Shown here piece by piece: positions 16,815 to 26,138 of a DNA stretch of 64,000 nucleotides (positions are counted from its first letter, which is position 1; each line of letters starts with the position of its first letter). This DNA comes from an uncultured Lachnospiraceae bacterium (lineage in GTDB: Bacteria > Bacillota > Clostridia > Lachnospirales > Lachnospiraceae), in assembly GCA_910579505.1 (NCBI GenBank), contig CAJTTZ010000005.1, positions 124,001-188,000 on the forward strand, read 5' to 3'. Under the pieces are notes generated by a model, which did no database searches, was not told the origin of the DNA, and worked only from the letters and a program-made list of their open reading frames with translations. A program made the position numbers and the translations under genes.

Positions 16815-17682
16815 AGCGGAATTTATGAGCAGACTGACCGCGCTTTTACAGGACGTGCCGCCTGCGGAGCGGGAGGAGGCGATCACTTATTATAATGAAT
16901 ATTTTGACGATGCGGGCGAGGGAAACGAAGCGGGCGTGATCGCAGCGCTCGGTTCGCCGGAGGAGCTCGCGAAGGCGATCAAGGCAGGGCTTTTTGACGG
17001 CGGAAACGGGGGAGAGTTTACGGAGTCCGGCTTCCACGGTTATGAGCAGAGAAACAAGAACCAACTTATGTCAACTAGCGGACCGCAGTCCGATGCGCAG
17101 GGAGCAGGCGGCACACAGGGAAACCCGCAGAACGGCGCGCAGGGAAGCGGTGCATACGGTTCCTACGGTCAGCAGGCAAACGGCGCAGGTAGCGCATATG
17201 GCGCATACGGGCAGCAGGCGACCAGCGCAGGCGGCACATACGGGTACCAGCAGCAGGCAGGAAGTGGTCAGGGAAATGCGCAGGGTACACCACAGAAGAA
17301 ACCGATGACAGGCGGACAGATTGCGCTGATTATTGTTCTGGCGGTACTTCTCTCCCCGGTCTGGATCGGTGTACTTGGCGGACTTTTTGGCGGCGGTGTC
17401 GGCATATTGGCAGGGCTGTTTGGCATCTTCCTCGCCTTTCTGGTGGTGGGCGTGGTGTTGACGGTGGTCGGTATCGCGCTGGTGATCGCGGGATTTGTGG
17501 CGATGTTCGGCGCGCCGCTCGGCGGGCTTAGCATGATTGGCGGTGGTCTGATTATGGTGGCGGTCGGACTGGTGTTTGTCTGGCTGATGGTACTGGTGGT
17601 AGGTACGGCGATCCCCGCCCTGTTCCGGGGATGCGTGAATCTGTGCCATAGATTGTTTCACAGGGGAGGTACGCGGGCATGA
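16807..17682 (+). CDS. HAAS/DUF1700 domain membrane protein with low-complexity linker
   Basis: A 291-residue protein. Residues 1-65 form the alpha-helical HAAS/DUF1700 domain (EFMSRLTALLQDVP...EREEAITYYNEYFDDAGE...ALGSPEELAKAIK). Residues 66-165 are a Gly/Gln/Ala/Tyr/Ser-rich linker with repeated AYG-YGQQA units. After that come three strongly hydrophobic helices and a short basic cytoplasmic end. The HAAS domain is thought to transmit signals to partner proteins with PadR regulators. The gene is coupled to padR (8-base overlap) and to the DUF4097 gene (ATGA overlap). The prion-like linker is unusual for the family. Confidence 0.82.
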   Translation: MNRAEFMSRLTALLQDVPPAEREEAITYYNEYFDDAGEGNEAGVIAALGSPEELAKAIKAGLFDGGNGGEFTESGFHGYEQRNKNQLMSTSGPQSDAQGAGGTQGNPQNGAQGSGAYGSYGQQANGAGSAYGAYGQQATSAGGTYGYQQQAGSGQGNAQGTPQKKPMTGGQIALIIVLAVLLSPVWIGVLGGLFGGGVGILAGLFGIFLAFLVVGVVLTVVGIALVIAGFVAMFGAPLGGLSMIGGGLIMVAVGLVFVWLMVLVVGTAIPALFRGCVNLCHRLFHRGGTRA

Positions 17683-18773
17683 AAAAATTTACAAAGGGCT
17701 GTCTGATGACGGCGTTGGTTCTGTTTATTGTAGGTATGATACTCACTCTCGTATGTGGCCTGCTTGGCGGGTTCCGGCAGCTTGAGGAGATGGGGAACAT
17801 TAAGGGCATTCCGTTTGTCTGGCGTATGGATAGGGACGGTGACTGGCGGATTGGTTTCTTTCGCTCGCCGGGATATGACAGAGACGACTGGGAGGAGTTG
17901 GAGGAGCTTGAAGAGATCGAGGATATAGAGAGTGTGGAAGATGTTCGCAAGGTGGTGGACGAGACCATGGAGAAGAAGCGGAAGGAGGTTGAAGGGAAAA
18001 AGACACAGCTTTCCCTTACGGCGGATACCCTCGGCAGTCTGGAAATTGATGTGGAGGACTGCAATGTAGTGATTTGGAAATCCGAGGATGCGAACGCTTG
18101 GATTCTGATGGACGGCAATACCAACAAAGCATATTACAAGATAGACAATGAAGGTGGAAGGAGCAGGCTGCGCATCGCAAATGAGGTGGAGCACCATCTC
18201 GGGCACTGGCGAGGCGGTCCCAACGATACGGTCTATCTGTGGCTGCCGGAGGGTTGCGTGCTGGAGGAGTGCGACATAGATGTGGGAGCGGGCTATATGG
18301 ACAGCATCTTCCTGAAAGCGAAGGAGATGAAGATGAATCTGGGAGCCGGACTGGTCACGACGGACGGCTTTTGGGGAGAGGAGCTCAGCGTCACTGTGGG
18401 CGCGGGAGAACTTCTCGCGGACCGCATCACAGCGGGGAAGGCGGATTTTGAGATTGGCGCCGGACATATGAGTATAAGCGAGCTTTCCGTCAGCGGCGAG
18501 ATGGATCTGGATGTGAGCATGGGTGCGGCTGAGGTCGCTGGCACCATAGCGGGAGATTTGGATGTCGAGTGCGGTATGGGTGAAATCGTTATGAGCCTTA
18601 CCGGTTCCGAGGACGACCACAGCTACTATGTGGAGTGCGGCATGGGCAATGTTGTTGTGGGGAGCTACAGCCACGGCGGTGTCGCGTCACATAAATCATG
18701 GAATGCTGGAAAAAGCAGCTATTTTGATATAAACTGTAATATGGGCAATGTGACTGTGACCTTTGATGAGTAG
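17679..18773 (+). CDS. DUF4097 (LiaG-like) membrane-anchored protein
   Basis: A 364-residue protein with one N-terminal membrane anchor (residues 9-30), an acidic coiled segment near residues 65-105 (EELEELEEIEDIESVEDV), and a C-terminal repetitive beta structure. Short motifs such as VGAGYMDS, LGAGLVTTD, VGAGELLAD, IGAGHMSIS and CGMGEIVMS recur about every 20 residues, the right-handed beta-helix/adhesin-like fold of DUF4097. LiaG-type proteins act outside the membrane in envelope-stress modules. It sits in the PadR operon. Confidence 0.82.
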   Translation: MKKFTKGCLMTALVLFIVGMILTLVCGLLGGFRQLEEMGNIKGIPFVWRMDRDGDWRIGFFRSPGYDRDDWEELEELEEIEDIESVEDVRKVVDETMEKKRKEVEGKKTQLSLTADTLGSLEIDVEDCNVVIWKSEDANAWILMDGNTNKAYYKIDNEGGRSRLRIANEVEHHLGHWRGGPNDTVYLWLPEGCVLEECDIDVGAGYMDSIFLKAKEMKMNLGAGLVTTDGFWGEELSVTVGAGELLADRITAGKADFEIGAGHMSISELSVSGEMDLDVSMGAAEVAGTIAGDLDVECGMGEIVMSLTGSEDDHSYYVECGMGNVVVGSYSHGGVASHKSWNAGKSSYFDINCNMGNVTVTFDE

Positions 18774-18784
18774 GGTGGATATAG

Positions 18785-18867
18785 TTATGTAAACCAAGAA
18801 AGACTCTTGGGGAAGAGAAAAAATTATGTAAACTTGAACAGCACAAGGGAAAATGAGTTATGTTAAC
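18785..18867 (+). repeat. Three spaced copies of TTATGTAAAC
   Basis: TTATGTAAAC occurs at 18785 and 18824 and TTATGTTAAC at 18858, spaced 39 and 34 bases, in the 134-base gap before the pspC gene. A further exact copy is at 19217 inside the following terminator. Confidence 0.5.
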
Positions 18868-18907
18868 CAGAAGAGCGTAGAAACGAAATTTAAAAAGGAG
18901 GATAACG

Positions 18908-19117
18908 ATGAATAACGATATGAAAAAACTGATGAGGTCAAGAGGCAACAGGATGATATGCGGCGTCTGCGGGGGAATCGGGGAATATTTAAACATTGAC
19001 CCCACGCTGGTGCGCCTGATCTGGGCGATTTGCTCGGTGGCGAGCCTTGGCATGGGACTGCTCGTCTACTTCATCGCAGCGGTGGTGATGCCGGAGAGCG
19101 ACGACATTGTGATGTAG
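18908..19117 (+). CDS. PspC domain protein
   Basis: A 69-residue protein that is essentially one PspC domain: RSRGNRMICGVCGGIGEYLNIDPTLVRLIWAI followed by a membrane segment GMGLLVYFIAAVVMP. PspC proteins sit in the cytoplasmic membrane and take part in envelope-stress responses. An AAGGAGG site precedes the ATG. It lies directly after the DUF4097 gene, so it probably belongs to the same PadR-controlled module despite the 134-base gap. Confidence 0.9.
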   Translation: MNNDMKKLMRSRGNRMICGVCGGIGEYLNIDPTLVRLIWAICSVASLGMGLLVYFIAAVVMPESDDIVM

Positions 19118-19197
19118 GAAAAATGACTGTGAAAGCAATGCTTGACCAAGAAAGTCAACGATGCGACGCACAGTAAAATTGTTCTGGCACGAAAAAG

Positions 19198-19239
19198 AAA
19201 AGGGAGGGAGGTTACTTTATGTAAACCTCCTGCCCTTTT
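19198..19239. terminator. Bidirectional terminator between pspC and the ECF gene
   Basis: The 16-base arm at 19198-19213 pairs with 19224-19239, with two mismatches. A and T runs lie at both ends, so it can stop both convergent transcripts. The loop contains TTATGTAAAC. Confidence 0.75.
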
Positions 19240-19310
19240 CCACAAAGCGAAGTTTTCTTATTCATACCGTGATGTCCGCGTGATATTTTGCTGCAGCGGA
19301 TATCTGGCCG

Positions 19311-19889
19311 TCATATAGAAAAAAACAGTCCCGATTTTTTCAGCGCGGGGCGCACCGCGTTGTACACGAGAACGGCAACGACCGTGGATGTCACCGCGTT
19401 GATGGAGGTGGATGCCACATTCCATGCGAGGGTCACTTCCGCGGCAGGCTTGCCCAGAATCGCCAGCTTGTAAAAATAGCCGAACAGCGGGTCAAAAACC
19501 ACGTTGAATAAAAGCCCGCCCACAGCGGCGATGAGGGACCATTTGTATACCTTTTTCGTGTCGGTCTCGGTGCTGATGTGCGCGATTTTGTGGGCGATCA
19601 GCCCGGTGATTAAGCCGATGCAGAATTTCAGGATAAACGTTTTGGGGGCGTAGACCACATAGACCGGGTCAAAGAGATCGCCGATGGTCATGCCGATGGC
19701 GCCGCCAAGCCCGCCGTACACGCCGCCAAGCAGCAGCGCGCCCAGCACACAGACCGCGTTCCCCAGATGGATCGAGGTGGCATCGCCGCCGGGCAGGGGA
19801 ATTTTGATCTGTAAAAAAGTGAACACCACATAGGACAATGCGGCGAAGATGCCTGTAAATACAATCTTTAAAAGTTTCTCGTTTTTCAT
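19311..19889 (-). CDS. ECF transporter S component
   Basis: A 192-residue membrane protein with six predicted helices, the substrate-binding subunit of an energy-coupling-factor vitamin importer. Typical segments are FTGIFAALSYVVFTF, IHLGNAVCVLGALLLGGVYGGLGGAIGMTIGDLFDP and FILKFCIGLITGLIAHKIAH. The start at 19889 has AAAGG about ten bases upstream; the longer frame to 20063 has no site and a non-membrane, basic sequence. No riboswitch was recognised in the leader, so the vitamin cannot be named. It must use an EcfAAT module encoded elsewhere. Confidence 0.82.
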   Translation of the reverse strand: MKNEKLLKIVFTGIFAALSYVVFTFLQIKIPLPGGDATSIHLGNAVCVLGALLLGGVYGGLGGAIGMTIGDLFDPVYVVYAPKTFILKFCIGLITGLIAHKIAHISTETDTKKVYKWSLIAAVGGLLFNVVFDPLFGYFYKLAILGKPAAEVTLAWNVASTSINAVTSTVVAVLVYNAVRPALKKSGLFFSI

Positions 19890-20154
19890 ATGGATTTCTG
19901 CCTTTCTGTCATTCCTATCAAAAAATTCCAGTTTTTTAACCGTTAGTCTTATCTTATACCGAAATGACCCTTTTAAAAGTACCACTTTGCTTTTTTTTAA
20001 CCATACCAGATGCCGGATCACACAGATGGAAAGGCTCCTAAAAAAATGATACCTAAATAACAAAAGACACCTTAATTTGGTCTGCCCTGTTTATTAGGAT
20101 GTAAGAAACAGTCTGAAAGACAGCGCTTTTAGGGAAGCGGGAAGGAAGGGGCGT

Positions 20155-23019
20155 ATGGAAGGATATCGGTTTTTGGATGGACAGGGAACCTTTGCACTGG
20201 AACAGCCGGAAAACTACAGTTACCAGTATTTTCCCATTGCGGGAGAAAAGGGGATGAAGAGCGCGCTGACGCCCACTTTTGGCGGCGACAGCAAGAGGGA
20301 CCAGAACACGTTTCTGCTTGAGCCGGTCAGTGTGGAAAATCTGCACAACAACCGCTCTGCCAGAAATTTCTGGTGCCATATCGAGGGGAAGGGAAGCTGG
20401 TCCGCGACGGGCGCGTCTGCGGAGGCGGAAGCGGCTAAATATACGGACAGGCAGGAAAAGAGCGTCCTGACGGCGGGACTGATGTGGCAGCGCGTCATGC
20501 GCACTTCAAAAAAGTATCAGTTGGAGGCGGAAGTCACTTCCTTTGTGCCGGTGGGGCATGATGTGGAACTTATGCGGGTGGAGATTAAAAACTGCGGGGA
20601 CCGGGAACTTTCCTTTGTGCCTGTGGCGGCGGTGCCGGTCTATGGGAGAAGCGCGGATAACCTCCGGGATCACAGGCATGTCTCCGCTTTGCTGCACCGC
20701 ATCCGGGTCGAAAAAGAAGGGGTGGTGGTTACGCCCACGCTCTCCTTTGACGAGCGGGGACACCGGGTAAACCGGGTCAGCTATTTTGTGTGCGGCATGA
20801 CGGGGGACGGGAGAGCGCCGGAAGCCTTCTTCCCGACGGTGGAAGCCTTTTTGGGCGAAGGAGGCACCTATACCGCGCCCCGCGCCGTCATGGAGAATGC
20901 GCCGGGCGTTCAGGCGGGGACGTCCGTGGACGGCAAAGAGGCGATGGGTGGCCTGAAATTTGAAAAGACCGTGCTGGCGCCCGGCGGGCGCGTTTCCTTT
21001 ACCATCCTGATGGGCATTACGGAGGAGCCGGAAACCATAGCGGAGACGGTGGCGGCGTATCGGACAAAAGAGCAGGTGGAGGCGGCCTTTGCCAGAACGA
21101 AGGAGAGCTGGCAGGAGAAAGTCAATATACGGTATCACACGGGAAATAAGGACTTTGACGGCTTTATGCGGTGGGTGAGTTTCCAGCCGACGCTTCGCAG
21201 GATTTACGGCTGTTCCTTCCTGCCTTACCACGACTACGGCAAGGGCGGTCGGGGATGGCGCGACCTGTGGCAGGACTGTCTGGCGCTGCTTCTGATGAAT
21301 CCCGACGGGGTGCGGCAGATGCTTCTCGACAATTTCGGCGGGGTGCGCATGGACGGGACCAACGCCACGATCATCGGCGCGAAGCAGGGAGAGTTTATCG
21401 CGGATCGGAATAACATTACAAGGGTGTGGATGGACCACGGTGTCTGGCCGTTCATGACAACGAAGCTGTATATGGACCAGACCGGCGATCTGGAAATTCT
21501 GGAAAACAAGGCGCCTTATTTTAAGGACGGACAGGCGGGGCGCGGCACGGCCTCCGACGAGGCGTGGAACGACTCCTGCGGCAATCTGTTAAAGACCGCG
21601 GACGGGCACACATACTGCGGAACAGTGCTGGAACATCTGCTGGTACAAAATCTTTGCGCCTTTTATGAGGTTGGCAGCCATAACCATTGCAGGCTGCGCG
21701 GCGCGGACTGGAACGATGCGCTGGATATGGCGCAGGAGCAGGGGGAGAGCGTGGCGTTTACGAACGCTTACGCCGGAAACCTGCGGGAGCTTTCACAGTG
21801 CCTGCGGCTCTATCGGGAAAAGACAGGGAAAAAGGAGACCGCCGTCGCGGAGGAGCTGCTTTGTCTGCTGGAAACGGACAGGGATGTGTATGACAGCCCG
21901 GAGAAAAAAGCACAGGCGCTTGGGCAGTATGTGAGAGCCTGCCGACACAGCGTAAGCGGGAAGACCGTCACGGTGGGGCTGGATGCGCTTGCAGAGAATC
22001 TGGAAGAGAAAGCGGACTGGATGGCGGCCCATATCAGACAGACAGAGTGGGTGACGGACCAGGCGGGGAACGGATGGTTTAACGGCTATTACGACAATCA
22101 CGGCAGACAGGTGGAGGGAGTACACGAAAAGGGCGTGCGCATGATGCTGACGGGACAGGTCTTTGCCATTATGGGCGGCACCGCCGCCCCGGAACAGATC
22201 CGCAGTATCGTAAAAAGCGCGGACACTTACCTGTATGACGGCAAAATCGGCGGCTACCGCCTGAATACCGATTTCCACGAGCTGAAGACCCATCTGGGGA
22301 GAATGTTCGGGTTTGCCTACGGGGAGAAGGAGAACGGCGCGGTGTTCTCCCACATGGCGGTGATGTACGCCAATGCCCTGTACCGCAGGGGCTTTGCGGC
22401 GGAGGGGTACAAGGCACTGCAGACCCTTGCGGACACGGCGCTGCGGTTTGGGACGAGTAAGATTTATCCGGGCATTCCCGAGTATTTCAACAACGAAGGG
22501 CGGGGGATGTACCACTATCTGACAGGGGCGGCAAGCTGGTATATGCTCACCTTTGTCACAGAAGTCTTCGGCGTCAGGGGTAAGGCGGGCGATCTGGAGA
22601 TTGCCCCGGCGCTGATGCGGGAGCAGTTTGACGAGGAAGGGACGGCTGCGCTGGAACTGCCCTTTGCAGGGAAGAGGTTCCGCGTCAGCATAAAGAATCC
22701 TGACAGGCTGGAATGCGGCGTATATGCTATCCAGACCGCAGCCGTGGACGGACAGCCGCTTGTGCTTTCCTATGGGAAATGCCGTGTACAGGCAGGAGAC
22801 ACCGGGACGGCGACAGGATGTGTGGAGAAAGCAGAAGGCACAGGGGCAGCAGGCGTTTCGGAGAAGACGGATGATATGGGGACGACGGGAAATGCGGGCA
22901 GCCAGAACAGAGCGGATACAGCGACTGTGCTGCTGGCACGGGCTGACATTGCGCAGCTGTCGGACGAAGTGCATGAGATAGAGATTTGGCTTGGGAAAGG
23001 AGAAGAGGGGCAGCGATGA
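20155..23019 (+). CDS. GH94-family glycoside phosphorylase
   Basis: A 954-residue cytoplasmic enzyme with the GH94 layout: an N-terminal beta-sandwich (about 1-300), a helical linker, an (alpha/alpha)6 catalytic barrel (about 335-800) and a C-terminal jelly roll. Diagnostic blocks are [30 protein letters not shown] and [10 protein letters not shown], with Asp518 and Asp521 in DWND; the general acid lies in this motif. The size is closer to laminaribiose or cellodextrin phosphorylases than to the roughly 800-residue cellobiose enzymes. The last 60 residues before the end (about 880-935) are a Gly/Thr/Ala-rich insertion not expected in the family. It overlaps the next phosphorylase gene by four bases. 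Linkage specificity cannot be read from sequence alone. Confidence 0.82.
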   Translation: MEGYRFLDGQGTFALEQPENYSYQYFPIAGEKGMKSALTPTFGGDSKRDQNTFLLEPVSVENLHNNRSARNFWCHIEGKGSWSATGASAEAEAAKYTDRQEKSVLTAGLMWQRVMRTSKKYQLEAEVTSFVPVGHDVELMRVEIKNCGDRELSFVPVAAVPVYGRSADNLRDHRHVSALLHRIRVEKEGVVVTPTLSFDERGHRVNRVSYFVCGMTGDGRAPEAFFPTVEAFLGEGGTYTAPRAVMENAPGVQAGTSVDGKEAMGGLKFEKTVLAPGGRVSFTILMGITEEPETIAETVAAYRTKEQVEAAFARTKESWQEKVNIRYHTGNKDFDGFMRWVSFQPTLRRIYGCSFLPYHDYGKGGRGWRDLWQDCLALLLMNPDGVRQMLLDNFGGVRMDGTNATIIGAKQGEFIADRNNITRVWMDHGVWPFMTTKLYMDQTGDLEILENKAPYFKDGQAGRGTASDEAWNDSCGNLLKTADGHTYCGTVLEHLLVQNLCAFYEVGSHNHCRLRGADWNDALDMAQEQGESVAFTNAYAGNLRELSQCLRLYREKTGKKETAVAEELLCLLETDRDVYDSPEKKAQALGQYVRACRHSVSGKTVTVGLDALAENLEEKADWMAAHIRQTEWVTDQAGNGWFNGYYDNHGRQVEGVHEKGVRMMLTGQVFAIMGGTAAPEQIRSIVKSADTYLYDGKIGGYRLNTDFHELKTHLGRMFGFAYGEKENGAVFSHMAVMYANALYRRGFAAEGYKALQTLADTALRFGTSKIYPGIPEYFNNEGRGMYHYLTGAASWYMLTFVTEVFGVRGKAGDLEIAPALMREQFDEEGTAALELPFAGKRFRVSIKNPDRLECGVYAIQTAAVDGQPLVLSYGKCRVQAGDTGTATGCVEKAEGTGAAGVSEKTDDMGTTGNAGSQNRADTATVLLARADIAQLSDEVHEIEIWLGKGEEGQR

Positions 23020-26000
23020 GACAGGAGCAGAAAAAATATATAATGAAAGACTACGGCAGAAAATCAACCTTCGCAAGCTTCCTGCCGGGGATTGCGGGAC
23101 TGCACGGCATACCAATCTGGTGCTATTATGTAAACCGCGGCCAGGGAGTTGTCAGTTTCGGCGTGGACAACAAGGACGGTGCGATCATGGAGTTTTATCC
23201 GGCGCACACGGCCTACCAGAATGTGAAGCGGACCGGGTTCCGCACCTTCCTTCGGAAAGACGGGAACTACTCGGAATGCTTTTCGCAGGAAAAGTGGGGA
23301 CAGGAGATGGAGATCGGCATGAACAGCCTGTCCCTGCGGGAAAGGAACGGGGAGGAGAAGCTGCTGGCCGAGGTGGATTACTTTATCCTGCCCGGGGAGA
23401 AAATCGGCGCGCTTGTCAGAAAAGTGACCGTGACAAACGAGGACGACCGGGAAATTTCACTGGAGATACTGGACGGTATGCCCGCGCTGATTCCTTACGG
23501 GGTCGATATGGACAGCATGAAAAATATGACGCAGACGGCAAAGGCGTGGATGCAGGTGGAAGACCTGGAGGGTAACGCGCCGTTTTTCCGCGTGCGCGCC
23601 AGTATGGACGACAGCGCGGCGGTGCGCAGGATCGAGGGCGGCAATTTTTCTTTCGCCTGTCTGGAGGACGGCGCTTTGCTTAGGCCGCTCGTTGACACGG
23701 AGGCGGTGTTTGCCTACGACTGTTCGCTGGAGCGGGCGGTGCGGTTTGCGCAGGAGGGAATTAGCGGCGTGTATGCACAGAAACAGGCGACGGCGAATCT
23801 GCTTCCCTGCAGCTTTTACGGGACGCAGAAAGAGCTGCAGCCGGGGGAGGCGCTCACCTTATATGAAGTGATCGGGCGCGTGGAAAAGAAGGCGTATCTG
23901 GAACAGTTCCTGTCGGAGAAACGGGACGGCGCCTACTTTGAGGAAAAAAGGGAGGAGGCGGAGCGGCTGCCCTTGGAGCTTGTAAACGGGATTGCCACGA
24001 AAACCGCCTCGGAGAGTTTCGATATTTACTGCCAGTACACCTATATGGACAATGTCCTGCGGGGCGGTTACCCGATTCCGCTTGGCAGCAACAAGCTGTA
24101 CTACGCGTATTCCAGAAAACACGGGGATCTGGAGCGGGACTATAACTATTTTTCCATGCTGCCGGAGTTCTTTTCACAGGGAAACGGAAACTTCCGGGAT
24201 GTGAACCAGAACCGCCGCTGCGACGCTTTTTTTGCGCCCTGTGTGGGAAGGGAAAATGTAAAAGAATTTTACAGCCTGATCCAGTTGGACGGGTACAATC
24301 CCCTCGGGGTGGAGAAGCTGACCTACCGCCTGGACCGGGAAAAGGCAGAAACGCTCTTTCAGGAGCTGGAAGAGGGGGCGGCAGGGGAACTGGCCGCTTT
24401 TGTGGAGAACCCGTTTACGCCGGGCGCGCTCTGGGCGAAGCTTGACGATACCCTTGGCGAGTGGAAGGAATCCCTCTTTTACCAGGTGATTGATTTCGCG
24501 GACAGCACGGTGAACGGGAAGTTCGGGGAGGGCTACTGGAGCGACCACTGGACGTATAATCTGGATCTGATCGAGGACTATCTGGAGGTTTATCCTGACA
24601 AAGAGCATGAAATGCTCTTCGAGGAGGAGTATACCTATTTCCTGTCGCAGATTCGTGTAAACCGCCGCGGCAGACGTTATGCGGAGACAAAGAAGGGGCT
24701 GCGCCAGTATCACGCGCTGGACGAGACGAGCAGGCGGGACGGCAGCGAAAAGCTGGTGCGCGCGCAGAAAGGCAGGGGGGAGGTCGTGTATGTCACCCTG
24801 ATGGAAAAGCTTGTCCTTTTGTGCGCCACAAAGTTTGCGGCATTGGACGCTTACGGCATGGGCGTTGAGATGGAGGGCGGAAAACCCGGCTGGTATGACG
24901 CGTTAAACGGTCTGCCGGGGCTGTTCGGTTCCTCCATGGCGGAGACCTACGAGCTTGCAAGGACGCTCCGCTATACGATCTCCGTGCTGGAGAGATACCC
25001 GCAGGAAGTGGAAATCACGGAAGAGCTCGGCGATTTTATAGACGAACTGCGGCTTGTGGTGCGGCTGGAAAAGGGAAGCCTTACGCAGGACGGGGAGATC
25101 CTTTCCTTCTGGAATCGGATCAACGATGTGAAGGAACTCTACTGGGAAAAGACGTATAGCGGCATTTCCGGCAAAAAGAAGACCTACGCGGGGGAGGCGC
25201 TGGCGGAAGCCCTGAAGGAGTGGGAGGCATTCGTGGAACGCGGCATTGAGAAGGCATGCACTTTCGGGGAGGGGATCTGCCCGACTTATTTCTCCTACGA
25301 GGTCACAGGCTACGAAAAGAAGGCGGACGGGATCGTGCCCCTCGGGTTCAGGGTGAAGCCCGTTCCGGCGTTTCTGGAAGGGCCGGTCCGCTATCTGAAG
25401 CTGGAACGGCCGCAGGAAAAGAAGAAAAGACTGTATGAGCAGGTGAAAGACAGCGGGCTGTACGACAGGAAACTTTCCATGTATAAGGTGAACGCGTCCC
25501 TGGAACATGCCTCCTACGAGCTTGGCAGGGCATGCGCTTTCACGCCGGGATGGCTGGAAAACGAATCTATCTGGCTGCACATGGAATATAAGTATTTGCT
25601 GGAACTTCTGCGCAGCGGCATGTACGGGGAGTTTTTTGAGGACTTCCACAAGGCGGCGGTGCCGTTCCTCGACCCGGCGGTTTACGGAAGAAGCATTTAC
25701 GAGAATTCTTCCTTTATCGCCAGCAGCAGGAACCCCGACGAGAAGATTCACGGCAAAGGGTTTGTGGCACGGCTTTCCGGCTCCACCATCGAGTTTATCA
25801 GCATGTGGAAGCTGATGATGTTCGGGCGGCATGTGTTTGCGGTGAAAAACGGCGAACTTATCTTTATGCCGGAACCGGCTATTCCCGCTTATCTGATCCC
25901 GGAGGACGGTGTGATTGAGACGACCCTTCTGGGCGAGACGGAGGTGGCGTACCGGCTGGAAGGAAAGAAGGATTACATACCGGGACAGTATACGGTCGGG

Positions 26001-26123
26001 GGTATGCATTTCCACTATAAAAATGGAAATGAGGCGGATGTGGACGCCGGGTATGTCAGCGGAAAGCTGGCGGAAGATGTGCGGGCAAGGAAGGTGGAGC
26101 GCATCGAGATCCGCATCAGATAG
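23016..26123 (+). CDS. Divergent clan GH-Q oligoglucan phosphorylase candidate
   Basis: A 1035-residue protein with the same overall beta-sandwich, barrel and jelly-roll layout as its upstream neighbour but little obvious identity. Characteristic blocks are [21 protein letters not shown] at the N-terminus, [15 protein letters not shown] in the barrel, and [20 protein letters not shown], where GH94 has DWND; Asp628 is the likely general acid. Size and motifs resemble 1,2-beta-oligoglucan phosphorylases and the GH149/GH161 beta-1,3-glucan phosphorylases. It starts inside the stop of the GH94 gene (ATGA), so the two are coupled. There is no signal peptide. Donor product would be glucose 1-phosphate. 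Confidence 0.7.
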   Translation: MRQEQKKYIMKDYGRKSTFASFLPGIAGLHGIPIWCYYVNRGQGVVSFGVDNKDGAIMEFYPAHTAYQNVKRTGFRTFLRKDGNYSECFSQEKWGQEMEIGMNSLSLRERNGEEKLLAEVDYFILPGEKIGALVRKVTVTNEDDREISLEILDGMPALIPYGVDMDSMKNMTQTAKAWMQVEDLEGNAPFFRVRASMDDSAAVRRIEGGNFSFACLEDGALLRPLVDTEAVFAYDCSLERAVRFAQEGISGVYAQKQATANLLPCSFYGTQKELQPGEALTLYEVIGRVEKKAYLEQFLSEKRDGAYFEEKREEAERLPLELVNGIATKTASESFDIYCQYTYMDNVLRGGYPIPLGSNKLYYAYSRKHGDLERDYNYFSMLPEFFSQGNGNFRDVNQNRRCDAFFAPCVGRENVKEFYSLIQLDGYNPLGVEKLTYRLDREKAETLFQELEEGAAGELAAFVENPFTPGALWAKLDDTLGEWKESLFYQVIDFADSTVNGKFGEGYWSDHWTYNLDLIEDYLEVYPDKEHEMLFEEEYTYFLSQIRVNRRGRRYAETKKGLRQYHALDETSRRDGSEKLVRAQKGRGEVVYVTLMEKLVLLCATKFAALDAYGMGVEMEGGKPGWYDALNGLPGLFGSSMAETYELARTLRYTISVLERYPQEVEITEELGDFIDELRLVVRLEKGSLTQDGEILSFWNRINDVKELYWEKTYSGISGKKKTYAGEALAEALKEWEAFVERGIEKACTFGEGICPTYFSYEVTGYEKKADGIVPLGFRVKPVPAFLEGPVRYLKLERPQEKKKRLYEQVKDSGLYDRKLSMYKVNASLEHASYELGRACAFTPGWLENESIWLHMEYKYLLELLRSGMYGEFFEDFHKAAVPFLDPAVYGRSIYENSSFIASSRNPDEKIHGKGFVARLSGSTIEFISMWKLMMFGRHVFAVKNGELIFMPEPAIPAYLIPEDGVIETTLLGETEVAYRLEGKKDYIPGQYTVGGMHFHYKNGNEADVDAGYVSGKLAEDVRARKVERIEIRIR

Positions 26124-26138
26124 AAAGGATGAGAGACC

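Noticed and set aside
17075..17293. Repeat-rich segment considered as a minisatellite or CRISPR-like array
   Set aside because: The repeats are degenerate, in frame, and code for the Gly/Gln/Tyr linker. There are no constant repeats with unique spacers.
19890..20154. Possible riboswitch upstream of the ECF S component
   Set aside because: The region is AT-rich, with no THF, TPP, FMN, cobalamin or preQ1 signature that I could recognise on the minus strand.
21793..23115. 440-codon open frame antisense to the GH94 gene
   Set aside because: The composition is Arg/His/Pro/Cys-rich, a typical shadow of a GC-biased gene. The plus-strand enzyme has intact motifs.
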